A stretch of DNA of 64,000 bases, taken from assembly GCA_964434105.1 (NCBI GenBank), contig CAYSTJ010000001.1:88701-152700 (forward strand), in the 5' to 3' direction. This DNA is from CAYNST01 sp964434105. Its GTDB lineage: Bacteria; Pseudomonadota; Gammaproteobacteria; Pseudomonadales; Cellvibrionaceae. The notes beneath the pieces are model-generated. The model had not been told where the DNA came from and searched no databases. It saw only the letters and a list, made by a program, of their open reading frames with translations. Shown in pieces: positions 56,829-64,000 of the stretch; position 1 is the first letter of the stretch, and the number at the start of each line of letters is the position of its first letter. The translations under genes and the position numbers were made by a program.

Positions 56829-58158
56829 ATACTTCGGAACCGATGGCATTCGCGGGCGGGTCGGGGTTGCCCCGATTACGCCCGAATTTTTCCTGCAGTT
56901 GGGCTGGGCCGTTGGCAAGGTACTGGCAGAACAGCAGGGTCCGGGGCGCGGGCTGGTACTGATCGGCAAGGATACGAGAATTTCCGGTTATATGTTTGAG
57001 TCGGCACTGGAAGCCGGTTTGATCAGCGCGGGTGTCGATGTCGGGCTGCTGGGTCCGATGCCCACCCCGGCAATTGCCTATCTGACCAGAACATTTCAGG
57101 CCAGGGCGGGCATCGTTATCAGCGCATCCCATAACAGTTTTACGGATAACGGCATTAAATTATTCAACACGGAAGGCGGGAAGCTCAGCGATGACCTGGA
57201 GCTGGCGATCGAAGCGCAGCTGGATGCACCCATGGTTACGTCTGATCAGCTGGGCAAGGCACGGCGTATCGGCGACGCCGAAGGCCGCTACATCGAATTC
57301 TGCAAAGGTTCGGTCCCCTGGGGGTTTTCGTTGAAAGGACTTCATATTGTGGTTGACTGCGCCAACGGTGCCACCTACCGCGTCGCGCCGGAGGTGTTTT
57401 CAGAGCTCGGTGCGACTGTCACGTCGATTGCGGCAAACCCGGACGGTCTCAACATTAATCAGGATTGCGGTTCGACATCACTGAGTCTGTTGCAGCAGCA
57501 GGTCCTTGAGCACAAGGCCGATATGGGCATTGCCTTTGATGGCGATGGCGATCGCGTCGGATTCGTCGACAACAAAGGCGAAGTTGTCGACGGGGACCAG
57601 TTGTTGTACATCATTGCCGGTTTCAAGCATCGCCAGGGGGGGTGCAGTGGCGTGGTGGGTACATTGATGAGCAACTACGGCTTTGAACTTGGCCTGCAGG
57701 AGTTGGGTATTCCCTTTGCGCGGGCCAATGTTGGCGACCGGTACGTGCTGGAAATGATGCAAGAAAAAGGATGGCGGCTGGGCGGCGAATCTTCCGGTCA
57801 CATTGTTTGTGGCGATGCCACCACGACCGGCGACGGTATCATTTCGGCACTGCAGGTTCTACAGGCACTGAAGCACGAAGACCGGTCGCTGCACCTGGTC
57901 AAGCAGAGTATGCAGAAAATGCCGCAGGTTATGATTAATGTGCCGGTTTCACAAAAAGTGGATCTGGATGCAAACCCGACGATACAGGAAGCCGTCGCAG
58001 CCGTTGAGCGTCAGCTGGACAATACGGGCCGGGTCCTGTTGCGCGCATCCGGAACGGAGCCGGTAGTGCGGGTCATGATCGAAGGTCCGCGCCACGATCT
58101 GGTCGAGTCGCTGGCCGCCGGGCTGGCTGATTCCGTGCAGCGCGCTTTGTCTGATTGA
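56821..58158 (+). CDS. glmM: Phosphoglucosamine mutase GlmM
   Basis: 445-aa enzyme that converts glucosamine-6-P to glucosamine-1-P for peptidoglycan and LPS precursors. N-terminus 'KYFGTDGIRGRVG'; active-site Ser103 in 'VISASHNSFTDNGIK'; metal loop 'AFDGDGDRVGFVD'; sugar loop 'GGESSGHIV'; phosphate loop 'RASGTEPVVRVM'. The start is GTG at 56821 with AGGAG 7 nt upstream, inside the end of folP. Confidence 0.97.
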   Translation: MRKYFGTDGIRGRVGVAPITPEFFLQLGWAVGKVLAEQQGPGRGLVLIGKDTRISGYMFESALEAGLISAGVDVGLLGPMPTPAIAYLTRTFQARAGIVISASHNSFTDNGIKLFNTEGGKLSDDLELAIEAQLDAPMVTSDQLGKARRIGDAEGRYIEFCKGSVPWGFSLKGLHIVVDCANGATYRVAPEVFSELGATVTSIAANPDGLNINQDCGSTSLSLLQQQVLEHKADMGIAFDGDGDRVGFVDNKGEVVDGDQLLYIIAGFKHRQGGCSGVVGTLMSNYGFELGLQELGIPFARANVGDRYVLEMMQEKGWRLGGESSGHIVCGDATTTGDGIISALQVLQALKHEDRSLHLVKQSMQKMPQVMINVPVSQKVDLDANPTIQEAVAAVERQLDNTGRVLLRASGTEPVVRVMIEGPRHDLVESLAAGLADSVQRALSD

Positions 58159-58258
58159 TTTGCGCGCTGGCGACGGTTATGCTGCTGCCCATTCTCAGGG
58201 GCCGGGTTCAAAGCCAAAAACCATCTCGCCATCACAGTAGGCATATATTTACGATGGG

Positions 58259-58470
58259 GTAACTATTCAGCGCGTGTTGTAACGGTTTAGATTGCGTCCA
58301 GATTTGTTCAGAGCAAGGCGAATAATGTGAGTTTGCCCGTGTCAACACGCCGCGCATCCTGCACTTCGCCCTCCGGGCCGCCTGGGCAGTCTTCAAACCT
58401 GTTCCCGACGGGTTTGTGACCATTTTTTAACGCAGCTATGGGCAAATCGGGACGTGAGTTGAATAGTTAC
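58259..58470 (+). mobile_element. MITE copy (212 bp) with perfect 8-bp duplication
   Basis: Left end GTAACTATTCAGC, right end GTTGAATAGTTAC, flanked by ACGATGGG on both sides (58251-58258 and 58471-58478). The interior holds GTAACGGTTTAG, GATTGCGTCCAGATTTGTTC, the GC-rich block and AAACCTGTTCCCGACGGGTTT. It is inserted in the glmM-tpiA intergenic space. Confidence 0.97.
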
Positions 58471-58598
58471 ACGATGGGTTGCCATAAAAACATTGTCTTA
58501 CAGGGTATTCTCGGCTAACATTTGCGCCCGTTTTGCCAAGGCCGCATTGTGATAGTTCGAGATATCAGATCAGGCAGGTCCAGACCACGAGAAGCGCT

Positions 58599-59345
58599 AT
58601 GCGACGACAAATAGTCATCGGAAACTGGAAATCACACGGCGGTCATGAATTTACCGAGCAGTTGCTGCGAGAGCTGCTGCGCGGCTGGGTTGGGTTGCAC
58701 CAGGCAGAAGTCGTCGTCTGCCCGACCCATGTGCATCTGGCGCAGGCCTATCGGTTATTGGCGTACGCCAATATTGGTCTTGGTGCGCAGGATGTGAGTC
58801 AGTTTCCAGAAGGCGCCTATACGGGTGAAGTATCGGCGAAAATGCTGCACGACCTGGGGTGCCATTATGTTATTGTCGGGCATTCAGAGCGTCGCCGCTA
58901 TCACCGCGAGAAAGACGACCTGATTGCGAAGAAATTTGAAGCCGCACTGGCAGACGGGTTAATCCCGGTGCTGTGCGTTGGTGAGTCGAGTGAGCAGCAC
59001 GAGCGGGGCGAAACCATGAATGTGGTCGGCCAGCAGGTGCAGGCAGTTATCGATCATTGCGGTATGGAAAATTTCAGCAAGGGGGTTGTTGCTTACGAAC
59101 CCTTGTGGGCCATCGGTACCGGTCGAAACGCGACACCGGATCAGGCGCAGGAAATAATTCAGGCACTGCGTGACAGCCTGGGGGATGTGGGCAGCAAAGT
59201 GCGTTTGCTCTATGGTGGCAGCGTCACTGCGATCAACGCGCCGGATTTTTTTGCGCAGCCGGCAATCGATGGTTTGCTGGTAGGTGGCGCTTCATTGAAT
59301 GGCCGGGATTTTTTGCAGATCTGCCGCGCCGCCGAATTGGGTTAG
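58599..59345 (+). CDS. tpiA: Triosephosphate isomerase TpiA
   Basis: 248-aa glycolytic enzyme interconverting DHAP and glyceraldehyde-3-P. Seen are 'IGNWKSHGG' (Lys), 'GAQDVSQFPEGAYTGEVSA', His in 'VIVGHSERRRYH', the catalytic Glu in 'VVAYEPLWAIGTG' and the 'LYGGSVTAIN' phosphate loop. ATG 58599 follows GAGAAG. It is followed by secG after 17 bp. Confidence 0.97.
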   Translation: MRRQIVIGNWKSHGGHEFTEQLLRELLRGWVGLHQAEVVVCPTHVHLAQAYRLLAYANIGLGAQDVSQFPEGAYTGEVSAKMLHDLGCHYVIVGHSERRRYHREKDDLIAKKFEAALADGLIPVLCVGESSEQHERGETMNVVGQQVQAVIDHCGMENFSKGVVAYEPLWAIGTGRNATPDQAQEIIQALRDSLGDVGSKVRLLYGGSVTAINAPDFFAQPAIDGLLVGGASLNGRDFLQICRAAELG

Positions 59346-59362
59346 TGTAAAGAGAGGCTTTC

Positions 59363-59737
59363 ATGGAAAGCGTATTACTGGTTGTTCATGTTGTTGTTGC
59401 GTTGGCCATCCTTGGGCTGATTATGCTGCAACAGGGAAAAGGCGCAGAAATGGGGGCATCGTTTGGTGCTGGCTCATCGCAGACTGTATTCGGGCCCGCG
59501 GGGTCCGGTAATTTTTTCTCGCGGTTGACTGCGGTAATGGTAACGGTCTTTTTCGCAACGAGCGTCACGCTGGCTATTTTGAGCAAAGAGCGGGTTGACG
59601 TCGTCGCTCGCGATGTACCGGTTCTGGAATCGATACAGACAGAGCGGCAGGACGTAATTCCTGGCGAAAATGCACCGACGCGGTCCGATTCGATTCCGCC
59701 GGCCCTGGATTCCGGGCAGGCAGTGCCGACCGAATAA
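59363..59737 (+). CDS. secG: Preprotein translocase subunit SecG
   Basis: 124-aa small subunit of the SecYEG channel. Two membrane helices ('VLLVVHVVVALAILGLIMLQQGKGAEMGASFG' and 'FFSRLTAVMVTVFFATSVTLAIL') with the conserved GKGAEMGASFGAGSSQT loop. An acidic/Pro tail follows. The order tpiA-secG-tRNA-Leu is the usual gammaproteobacterial one. Confidence 0.96.
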   Translation: MESVLLVVHVVVALAILGLIMLQQGKGAEMGASFGAGSSQTVFGPAGSGNFFSRLTAVMVTVFFATSVTLAILSKERVDVVARDVPVLESIQTERQDVIPGENAPTRSDSIPPALDSGQAVPTE

Positions 59738-59782
59738 GTTGAATACCGCCCGATGTTACTCATTTCGGGTGTAGACAGAAAA

Positions 59783-59867
59783 GCCCAAGTGGTGGAATTG
59801 GTAGACACGCTATCTTGAGGGGGTAGTGGCGTAAGCCGTGCCGGTTCAAGTCCGGCCTTGGGCACCA
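59783..59867 (+). tRNA. tRNA-Leu (anticodon GAG)
   Basis: 85 nt from GCCCAAG to the encoded CCA. The acceptor stem GCCCAAG pairs with CTTGGGC, the anticodon GAG is at 59817-59819, there is a long variable arm (TAGTGGCGTAAGCCGTG-type) as in class II tRNAs, and the T-loop is GGTTCAAGTCC. It corresponds to leuU, located after secG as in many relatives. Confidence 0.97.
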
Positions 59868-60058
59868 TCTTCAGTAAATCGGATCAGATCCCGTTCCGAA
59901 ATCTTTTCCGACGTTGCGTCTCATGTCATCGATGAATTTTTTCGGTGCATTGACCGGGCAGGACAGTACAGATAGAGCACGGAGCTGAGAGCCAATACCT
60001 GCCTGCTTCCGTAGCTGGCGGTCAGCTTCGCCGACTAACCGGTAAGTCTGGTGGTTTT

Positions 60059-61165
60059 ATGCATTACCCAATGTCAGGCCGCGTTTGCATCAATTTGGCT
60101 TCCATACGTCAAAATTGGGTAACACTCCAGTCGCAGCTGCAAAGTGGTGATTGCGGTGCTGTTGTCAAAGCCAATGCCTATGGGCTGGGGATGGAGCGGG
60201 TGGTTGGCGCACTGTTTGCCGAGGGCTGTCGGCATTTTTTCGTGGCCAGTTACCGGGAGGCTCTACAGCTTCGACAATTTCTGGATTCGGAATTCCCGAT
60301 TTTTGTCCTGCAGGGGTGTCCCGACGGCATGGAGCAGGATTTTGTCGACGCCCAGTTCATTCCTGTTCTGATCAGTATGCCAATGCTGGACCGGTGGCGC
60401 GCTGCGACCAAAACGTTGACCAATACGCCCTGTGCACTGAAGCTGAATACCGGCATGAACCGGCTGGGAATTGAAATCAGCGACTTCGAAACACTTCTCG
60501 AGCAACCCTACATCCTGCGCGAAGCCGGCCTGCGATGGCTGATCAGCCATCTGGCCTGTGCCGACACCCCCCGTCACACCCTAAACAGTATTCAGCTGAC
60601 GCGATTTACCAGTCTGGTCGCCCGCATTCGCCAGGAGGTGCCGGATATCAAAGCTTCTTTGGCTAACTCACCCGGCATTTTTCTGTCCGGGAGTGCGCAT
60701 TTCGATTTGGTGCGTCCCGGTATCGCCCTGTATGGCGGTTCGCCGGTGGTTGATCGTTCTGTTGTCATGAAGCCGGTCGTTTCCCTGCATTTGCCAGTAC
60801 TCCAGGTGCGAGCGCTGCAGCGGGGCGAAGTCGTGGGCTATGGCGCCGAGTATGTTGCAGGCGACCCGAAAGTTGTGGCCGTTGTGGCCGGGGGTTATGC
60901 CGACGGCCTGCTGCGTAGATGGGCGGAGACGGGCCGCGGCTGGTTCAATGACTACCTGCCCGTGCTCGGGCGCATTTCCATGGATTCCACTGTTTTCGAT
61001 ATTACGCACCTGAGTCCGGAGCAGCGTCCTGCCGAAGGCGACGAAATCGAGGTGTTGGGTGAACATCTGACAATCGATGATATGGCACAGGCCGCCGGTA
61101 CAATCAGCTACGAGATTATTACCCGCCTGGGTGATCGTCTGGAAAAACGATATACCGAAGAATGA
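60059..61165 (+). CDS. alr: Alanine racemase Alr
   Basis: 368-aa PLP enzyme making D-alanine for peptidoglycan. PLP Lys37 lies in 'AVVKANAYGLG', then 'LNTGMNRLGIE', 'LVRPGIALYGGSP', a Tyr in 'VVGYGAEYVAG', and 'GRISMDSTVFDIT'. GGTGG stands before ATG 60059; an ATG four codons later is also possible. It begins a coupled group alr-birA-coaX (4-bp overlap ATGA with birA). This group occupies the place where nusA/infB genes often follow tRNA-Leu. Confidence 0.93.
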   Translation: MHYPMSGRVCINLASIRQNWVTLQSQLQSGDCGAVVKANAYGLGMERVVGALFAEGCRHFFVASYREALQLRQFLDSEFPIFVLQGCPDGMEQDFVDAQFIPVLISMPMLDRWRAATKTLTNTPCALKLNTGMNRLGIEISDFETLLEQPYILREAGLRWLISHLACADTPRHTLNSIQLTRFTSLVARIRQEVPDIKASLANSPGIFLSGSAHFDLVRPGIALYGGSPVVDRSVVMKPVVSLHLPVLQVRALQRGEVVGYGAEYVAGDPKVVAVVAGGYADGLLRRWAETGRGWFNDYLPVLGRISMDSTVFDITHLSPEQRPAEGDEIEVLGEHLTIDDMAQAAGTISYEIITRLGDRLEKRYTEE

Positions 61166-62160
61166 GCGCATCCAGTCTCCGCGATCATCGGCCGTTACTG
61201 GCGCTTTTGGCTGACGGACAGTGGCATTCAGGTGAATCGATTGGTCGGGCGCTGGGTATCAGTCGCGCAGCGGTGTGGAAACGGCTGCAGGTGCTGGAGT
61301 CACTTGGCGTGCCCGTGAAGTCTGGCCGGGGTCTCGGGTATTGTCTGGAGGGCGGCCTGCAGCTGCTGGAATCTGCCAGCATTGTTGAGTCCATCGCGGC
61401 CGCCGGTCAACGCGACAGACTTGGCGCACTCAATCTGTTTGATGAAATTGACTCTACCAACGCCTGGCTCCTGGTCAACGGCCGGCAGCGCGGCGATGTG
61501 TGTATGGCAGAGCGCCAGCTGGCGGGAAGGGGGCGCCGGGGGCGTCAATGGATTGCGCCCTTTGGGCGAAACCTCTGTCTCTCGGTATCATGGACATTCG
61601 CTGACGGCATTTGCGCAGCACAGGGGCTGAGTCTCGCGACCGGCGTGGTGCTCGCCGATGTATTGCTGTCGATGGGGCTGACAGAAGTGCAGCTGAAATG
61701 GCCCAACGACCTGCTTTGCGGTCAGCGCAAGCTGGGCGGTATTCTGATTGAGCTGGCGGGTGGGGTATCGGAAGATTGTCGAGTTGTCGTGGGCGTGGGT
61801 CTAAACCTCGATCTAACGGGTTTGACCGAAGAGCAAAACAACGCAATTGCACAGCCCTGGACGGATTTGCGGCAAATGGGGCTGGTGGTGGATCGCAATC
61901 AGCTTGCGGGCGCGCTGGTGGCCGCCCTGCTCAGGTTATTGCACGATTATCCCCGTCAAGGCTTCGGGGCCTACCGCACGCGCTGGGAGCGTCTTAATGC
62001 CCATCAACGGCAGTATGTCACGGTGACCTCGGGTCACAGTACCCTGACGGGACGGGTGCTGGGTGTGGATGCGCAAGGCGGATTGCGTCTGGCGACAGAC
62101 AACGGAGAGCAAATACTCTCTGGCGGAGAAATCAGTGTGCGAAGTCTGCATGAATCTTGA
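61162..62160 (+). CDS. birA: Bifunctional biotin ligase/repressor BirA
   Basis: 332-aa protein that attaches biotin to carrier proteins and, with biotinyl-AMP, represses the bio operon. Residues about 10-60 form the winged helix-turn-helix ('DGQWHSGESIGRALGISRAAVWKRLQVLES'). The central ligase domain has 'FDEIDSTN', the biotinyl-AMP loop 'QLAGRGRRGRQW', and 'LKWPNDLLCGQRKLGGILIEL'. The C-terminal small domain is present. A matching operator is seen upstream of bioB at 35527-35559. Confidence 0.96.
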   Translation: MSASSLRDHRPLLALLADGQWHSGESIGRALGISRAAVWKRLQVLESLGVPVKSGRGLGYCLEGGLQLLESASIVESIAAAGQRDRLGALNLFDEIDSTNAWLLVNGRQRGDVCMAERQLAGRGRRGRQWIAPFGRNLCLSVSWTFADGICAAQGLSLATGVVLADVLLSMGLTEVQLKWPNDLLCGQRKLGGILIELAGGVSEDCRVVVGVGLNLDLTGLTEEQNNAIAQPWTDLRQMGLVVDRNQLAGALVAALLRLLHDYPRQGFGAYRTRWERLNAHQRQYVTVTSGHSTLTGRVLGVDAQGGLRLATDNGEQILSGGEISVRSLHES

Positions 62161-62875
62161 CGTGGATATTGGCAATACGCGCATCAAGTGGCGCATGGGT
62201 CCGGCCGGCGAGGTGCAGGCGGCGCCGGTGGAGACCTGGAAAGATGTTCTCAGACGTCTGCCGGAGCGGGTCCACGGGGTCAGAGTGTGCAATGTTCTCG
62301 GGGCGGAGATGGAGCGGTCCTTTGCGGCAATCTGTCAGTCGCGCTGGCAACTGGTACCGCAGTTCGCCAGGGTGGTGAAGCAGTGTCACCAGTTGCGAAT
62401 CAGCTATGATGATCCGTCGAAGCTGGGTGTTGATCGCTGGCTGGCCATGCTGGCTGCGACCGAGCGCTGCCCGGGGCGGGATCTGATGGTGGTCAGTGCG
62501 GGCACGGCGGTGACAGTCGACCTGATCGACCGGCAGGGCGCGCATGCCGGCGGCTTTATTATGCCCGGCCTGGGCACGGCGTCCCGGGCGTTATTCGCGT
62601 CAGCACCACGGCTACCCGACAAGCCGGTTGACGTGGGTGCGGACTGGCAGCCCGGCAACACAACGGAAGGCTGTATCAATGCGGGTTTTTCGGCGCTGTA
62701 TCAGGGGCTGTTCATCGCCATCCTGCAGCGGACGCCACCAACATTTTCTGCGGTTACCGCCGTGTTTACCGGTGGTGACGGTCCTGCCATGATGCGGCTG
62801 TGCCCCACCACAATCAGCGCTTTCTTTCAGGCCGGGCTCGTGCTGGACGGCCTTGCTCCCGCCATGGCGCCATAG
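62150..62875 (+). CDS. coaX: Type III pantothenate kinase CoaX
   Basis: 241-aa kinase that begins CoA synthesis and is insensitive to CoA feedback. Phosphate motif 'DVDIGNTRIKW' at 4-14, 'LGVDRWLAMLAA', 'VVSAGTAVTVDLID' and 'GGFIMPGLG' are as in the family. ATG 62150 overlaps birA by 11 bases, so the pair is coupled. The following SPOR-domain gene and tRNA-Thr match the birA-coaX-SPOR-tRNA order of many Pseudomonadales and relatives. Confidence 0.95.
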   Translation: MNLDVDIGNTRIKWRMGPAGEVQAAPVETWKDVLRRLPERVHGVRVCNVLGAEMERSFAAICQSRWQLVPQFARVVKQCHQLRISYDDPSKLGVDRWLAMLAATERCPGRDLMVVSAGTAVTVDLIDRQGAHAGGFIMPGLGTASRALFASAPRLPDKPVDVGADWQPGNTTEGCINAGFSALYQGLFIAILQRTPPTFSAVTAVFTGGDGPAMMRLCPTTISAFFQAGLVLDGLAPAMAP

Positions 62876-63193
62876 CTCACCCACGCCAGCCGTCTTCGTC
62901 CTCCCAAATATGATCTACACTGAATGGCGGGGCACTCGCTTTACCGCTTTCAACTTGTTTTTTAGTCCAGGTTTTCGTGTTGTACGCTTTACCCTGTAAA
63001 AGGGTGGGCGATGCAAGCGCGGAATTCATGCCTGTAGCGTTTGACATTTCGGTGTTCAGAGCGGGTTAATTTTTGTTTCTGAGCAGACGCGACGACGCTG
63101 CATGGCGCCACTGTGGGGAGGAGCAGAGCCCTCAGGGGACAAAAAATGATGCCTGAATCTTAATCCCTGCGGGTATATCATATCCGCCAGCAA
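62876..63193. other. Intergenic region before the SPOR-domain gene
   Basis: 318 bp without a recognised gene. It contains a TTGACA at 63041-63046 with a weakly matching TTAATT downstream at a 19-bp distance, a poor promoter candidate for the SPOR-domain gene. Confidence 0.4.
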
Positions 63194-63892
63194 ATGGAAT
63201 CAACCATGCGTTGGATTTTCTATACACTGGTCGTCGTGAACCTGTTAACGGCGGTGGGTATACTGGTCACGGGTTCACGTGACGATGAACCGCAGGCGGC
63301 CGCACCCGTCGAGTCGTCAGTCGAGCAGTCCGTACCGAAGATTCGGCTTCTGGAAGAGGTCAATCATGTCGTGGAAACCCGGGAGATTCCAGCGGCCTCA
63401 ATGCCCCAATCTCCGCTCAGCTGTATGATGGCGGGACCATTTGATGATGAAGCGGAAGCCAGACGCGTGTCGGCCCGATTGCTCGTGCATGGCATTGGCG
63501 CCGAGATTAAGCGAGTCGAGCGGTCCATCGGCGAGACGCTTTGGGTGTATCTTGACCTGGTTGATGATCACGCGGCCATGAGCAGTCTTTCTGTCCGGCT
63601 TCGGGCCCGGGGGGTGGATAACTTCCTGATTGACGAAGGGCCGCTCGGCGGGAAGCTGGCGCTGGGCGTCTTTGGTCGCGACGATCTGGCAAGCCGGTAC
63701 CGCGAGGAAATGCGGCGGCGCGGGCTGCAGGCGGAGCTGATGGCGATGCCAAGAACCCAGTCTGAGTACTGGGTTTCTGTGGCTCACGAAGGAAACCGTT
63801 TTTTGGTGGATTCTATCTGGAAAAGACTGCCTGTTTCGGATTTTCAGCGGCAAGAAAAAGAAAATTTCTGTTTAGATGTTGCTTCTCGTTAA
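63194..63892 (+). CDS. SPOR-domain membrane protein
   Basis: 232 aa with one N-terminal membrane helix ('IFYTLVVVNLLTAVGILV'), an acidic spacer, and then two SPOR-like blocks: 'CMMAGPFDDEAEARRVSARLLVHGIGAEIKRV' with 'YLDLVDDHAAMSSLSVRLRARGVDNFLID', and 'LALGVFGRDDLASRYREEMRRRGLQAELM'. SPOR domains bind denuded peptidoglycan at the septum. Its place after coaX is conserved. The stop overlaps the promoter of the downstream tRNA. Confidence 0.85.
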   Translation: MESTMRWIFYTLVVVNLLTAVGILVTGSRDDEPQAAAPVESSVEQSVPKIRLLEEVNHVVETREIPAASMPQSPLSCMMAGPFDDEAEARRVSARLLVHGIGAEIKRVERSIGETLWVYLDLVDDHAAMSSLSVRLRARGVDNFLIDEGPLGGKLALGVFGRDDLASRYREEMRRRGLQAELMAMPRTQSEYWVSVAHEGNRFLVDSIWKRLPVSDFQRQEKENFCLDVASR

Positions 63893-63907
63893 AACATTCA
63901 CTAGAAT
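63879..63907 (+). promoter_or_regulatory. tRNA operon promoter with GC-rich discriminator
   Basis: TTGCTT (63879-63884), 17-nt spacer, TAGAAT (63902-63907), followed directly by CCCGCC. GC-rich discriminators are usual at stable-RNA promoters under stringent control. The tRNA-Thr gene starts 41 bp after the -10 box. Confidence 0.8.
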
Positions 63908-63947
63908 CCCGCCTCCACAAATATGACGCAGCCGACGTAAATAACAT

Positions 63948-64000
63948 GCTGGCGTAGCTCAGTTGGTAGAGCAGCTGACTTGTAATCAGCCGGTCGGGGG
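63948..64000 (+). tRNA. tRNA-Thr (anticodon TGT), cut by window end
   Basis: Starts GCTGGCGTAGCTCAGTTGGT with a normal D-arm. The anticodon stem GCTGA/TCAGC encloses the loop with TGT at 63981-63983. The 3' third lies beyond the window. In relatives it is the first of a Thr-Tyr-Gly-Thr cluster before tuf. Confidence 0.93.

Noticed and set aside
12565..58470. Mobile repeats considered as REP/BIME elements or riboswitches
   Set aside because: The perfect 8-bp flanking duplications and fixed terminal inverted repeats indicate transposition of whole units, which REP sequences and riboswitches do not show.

Overview
The window (64 kb, moderately high GC) looks like a chromosomal segment of a Gram-negative gammaproteobacterium close to the marine/soil polysaccharide degraders of the Cellvibrionales (Saccharophagus, Cellvibrio, Teredinibacter and relatives). 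The grounds are: a bioB-bioF-bioH/bioC-bioD operon with a bioH-bioC gene fusion, long polyserine linkers, a CBM10-type module, a secreted GH9 glucanase, outer-membrane biogenesis genes, and gammaproteobacterial gene order (rlmE-ftsH-folP-glmM-tpiA-secG-tRNA-Leu and birA-coaX-SPOR-tRNA-Thr). No species assignment is possible from the sequence alone.

Layout. 0.4-8.8 kb: single genes (PhoX-like phosphatase, HEAAH lipoprotein, tpx, tcdA, tatD-type DNase, an SDR, a DMT permease). 8.8-17.6 kb: envelope and stress genes, including an unusual SDR-membrane-VKOR fusion, a Spy-like periplasmic protein, an entericidin-like lipoprotein (44 aa), a ybhP-clsB-ybhN phospholipid cluster, MgtC and an RMF-like small protein. 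18-21 kb: isochorismatase-type hydrolase, htpX, GNAT-nitrilase fusion. 21.5-33.2 kb: an accessory block with a glutaminyl cyclase overlapping two DUF1566 proteins, then a c-heme DUF1592/DUF1588-type lipoprotein that ends in a polyserine linker plus a CBM10-like module, its DUF1552 partner, a three-part methyltransferase, a glycosyltransferase and a convergent di-heme lipoprotein. 33.6-43.1 kb: srkA, comF, the biotin operon and the GH9 enzyme. 43.9-53.1 kb: acyl-CoA dehydrogenase, SUKH-like protein, Omp85-like barrel, yajQ, coiled-coil protein, rlmJ, yhbY. 53.2-64 kb: housekeeping (rlmE, ftsH, folP, glmM, tpiA, secG, tRNA-Leu, alr, birA, coaX, SPOR protein, start of tRNA-Thr).

The strongest structural discovery is a dispersed family of about 207-242 bp non-coding mobile elements (six full copies plus several solo ends). 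They have 13-bp terminal inverted repeats of the type GTAACTATTCAGC and create 8-bp target duplications, four perfect and two with one mismatch. This fits non-autonomous derivatives (MITEs) of an IS66-like transposon. One copy sits exactly on the 3' end of bioD and supplies its stop codon; the pre-insertion reading frame can be reconstructed from the target duplication.

The second highlight is regulatory: a BirA-type operator overlaps the -35 box of the bioB promoter and the comF start, and the window also encodes a BirA with its N-terminal DNA-binding domain. The third is the redox/carbohydrate block at 24.2-33.2 kb, where a CBM10-like module on a multi-heme DUF1592 lipoprotein suggests an uncharacterised electron-transfer or oxidative system acting at polysaccharides.
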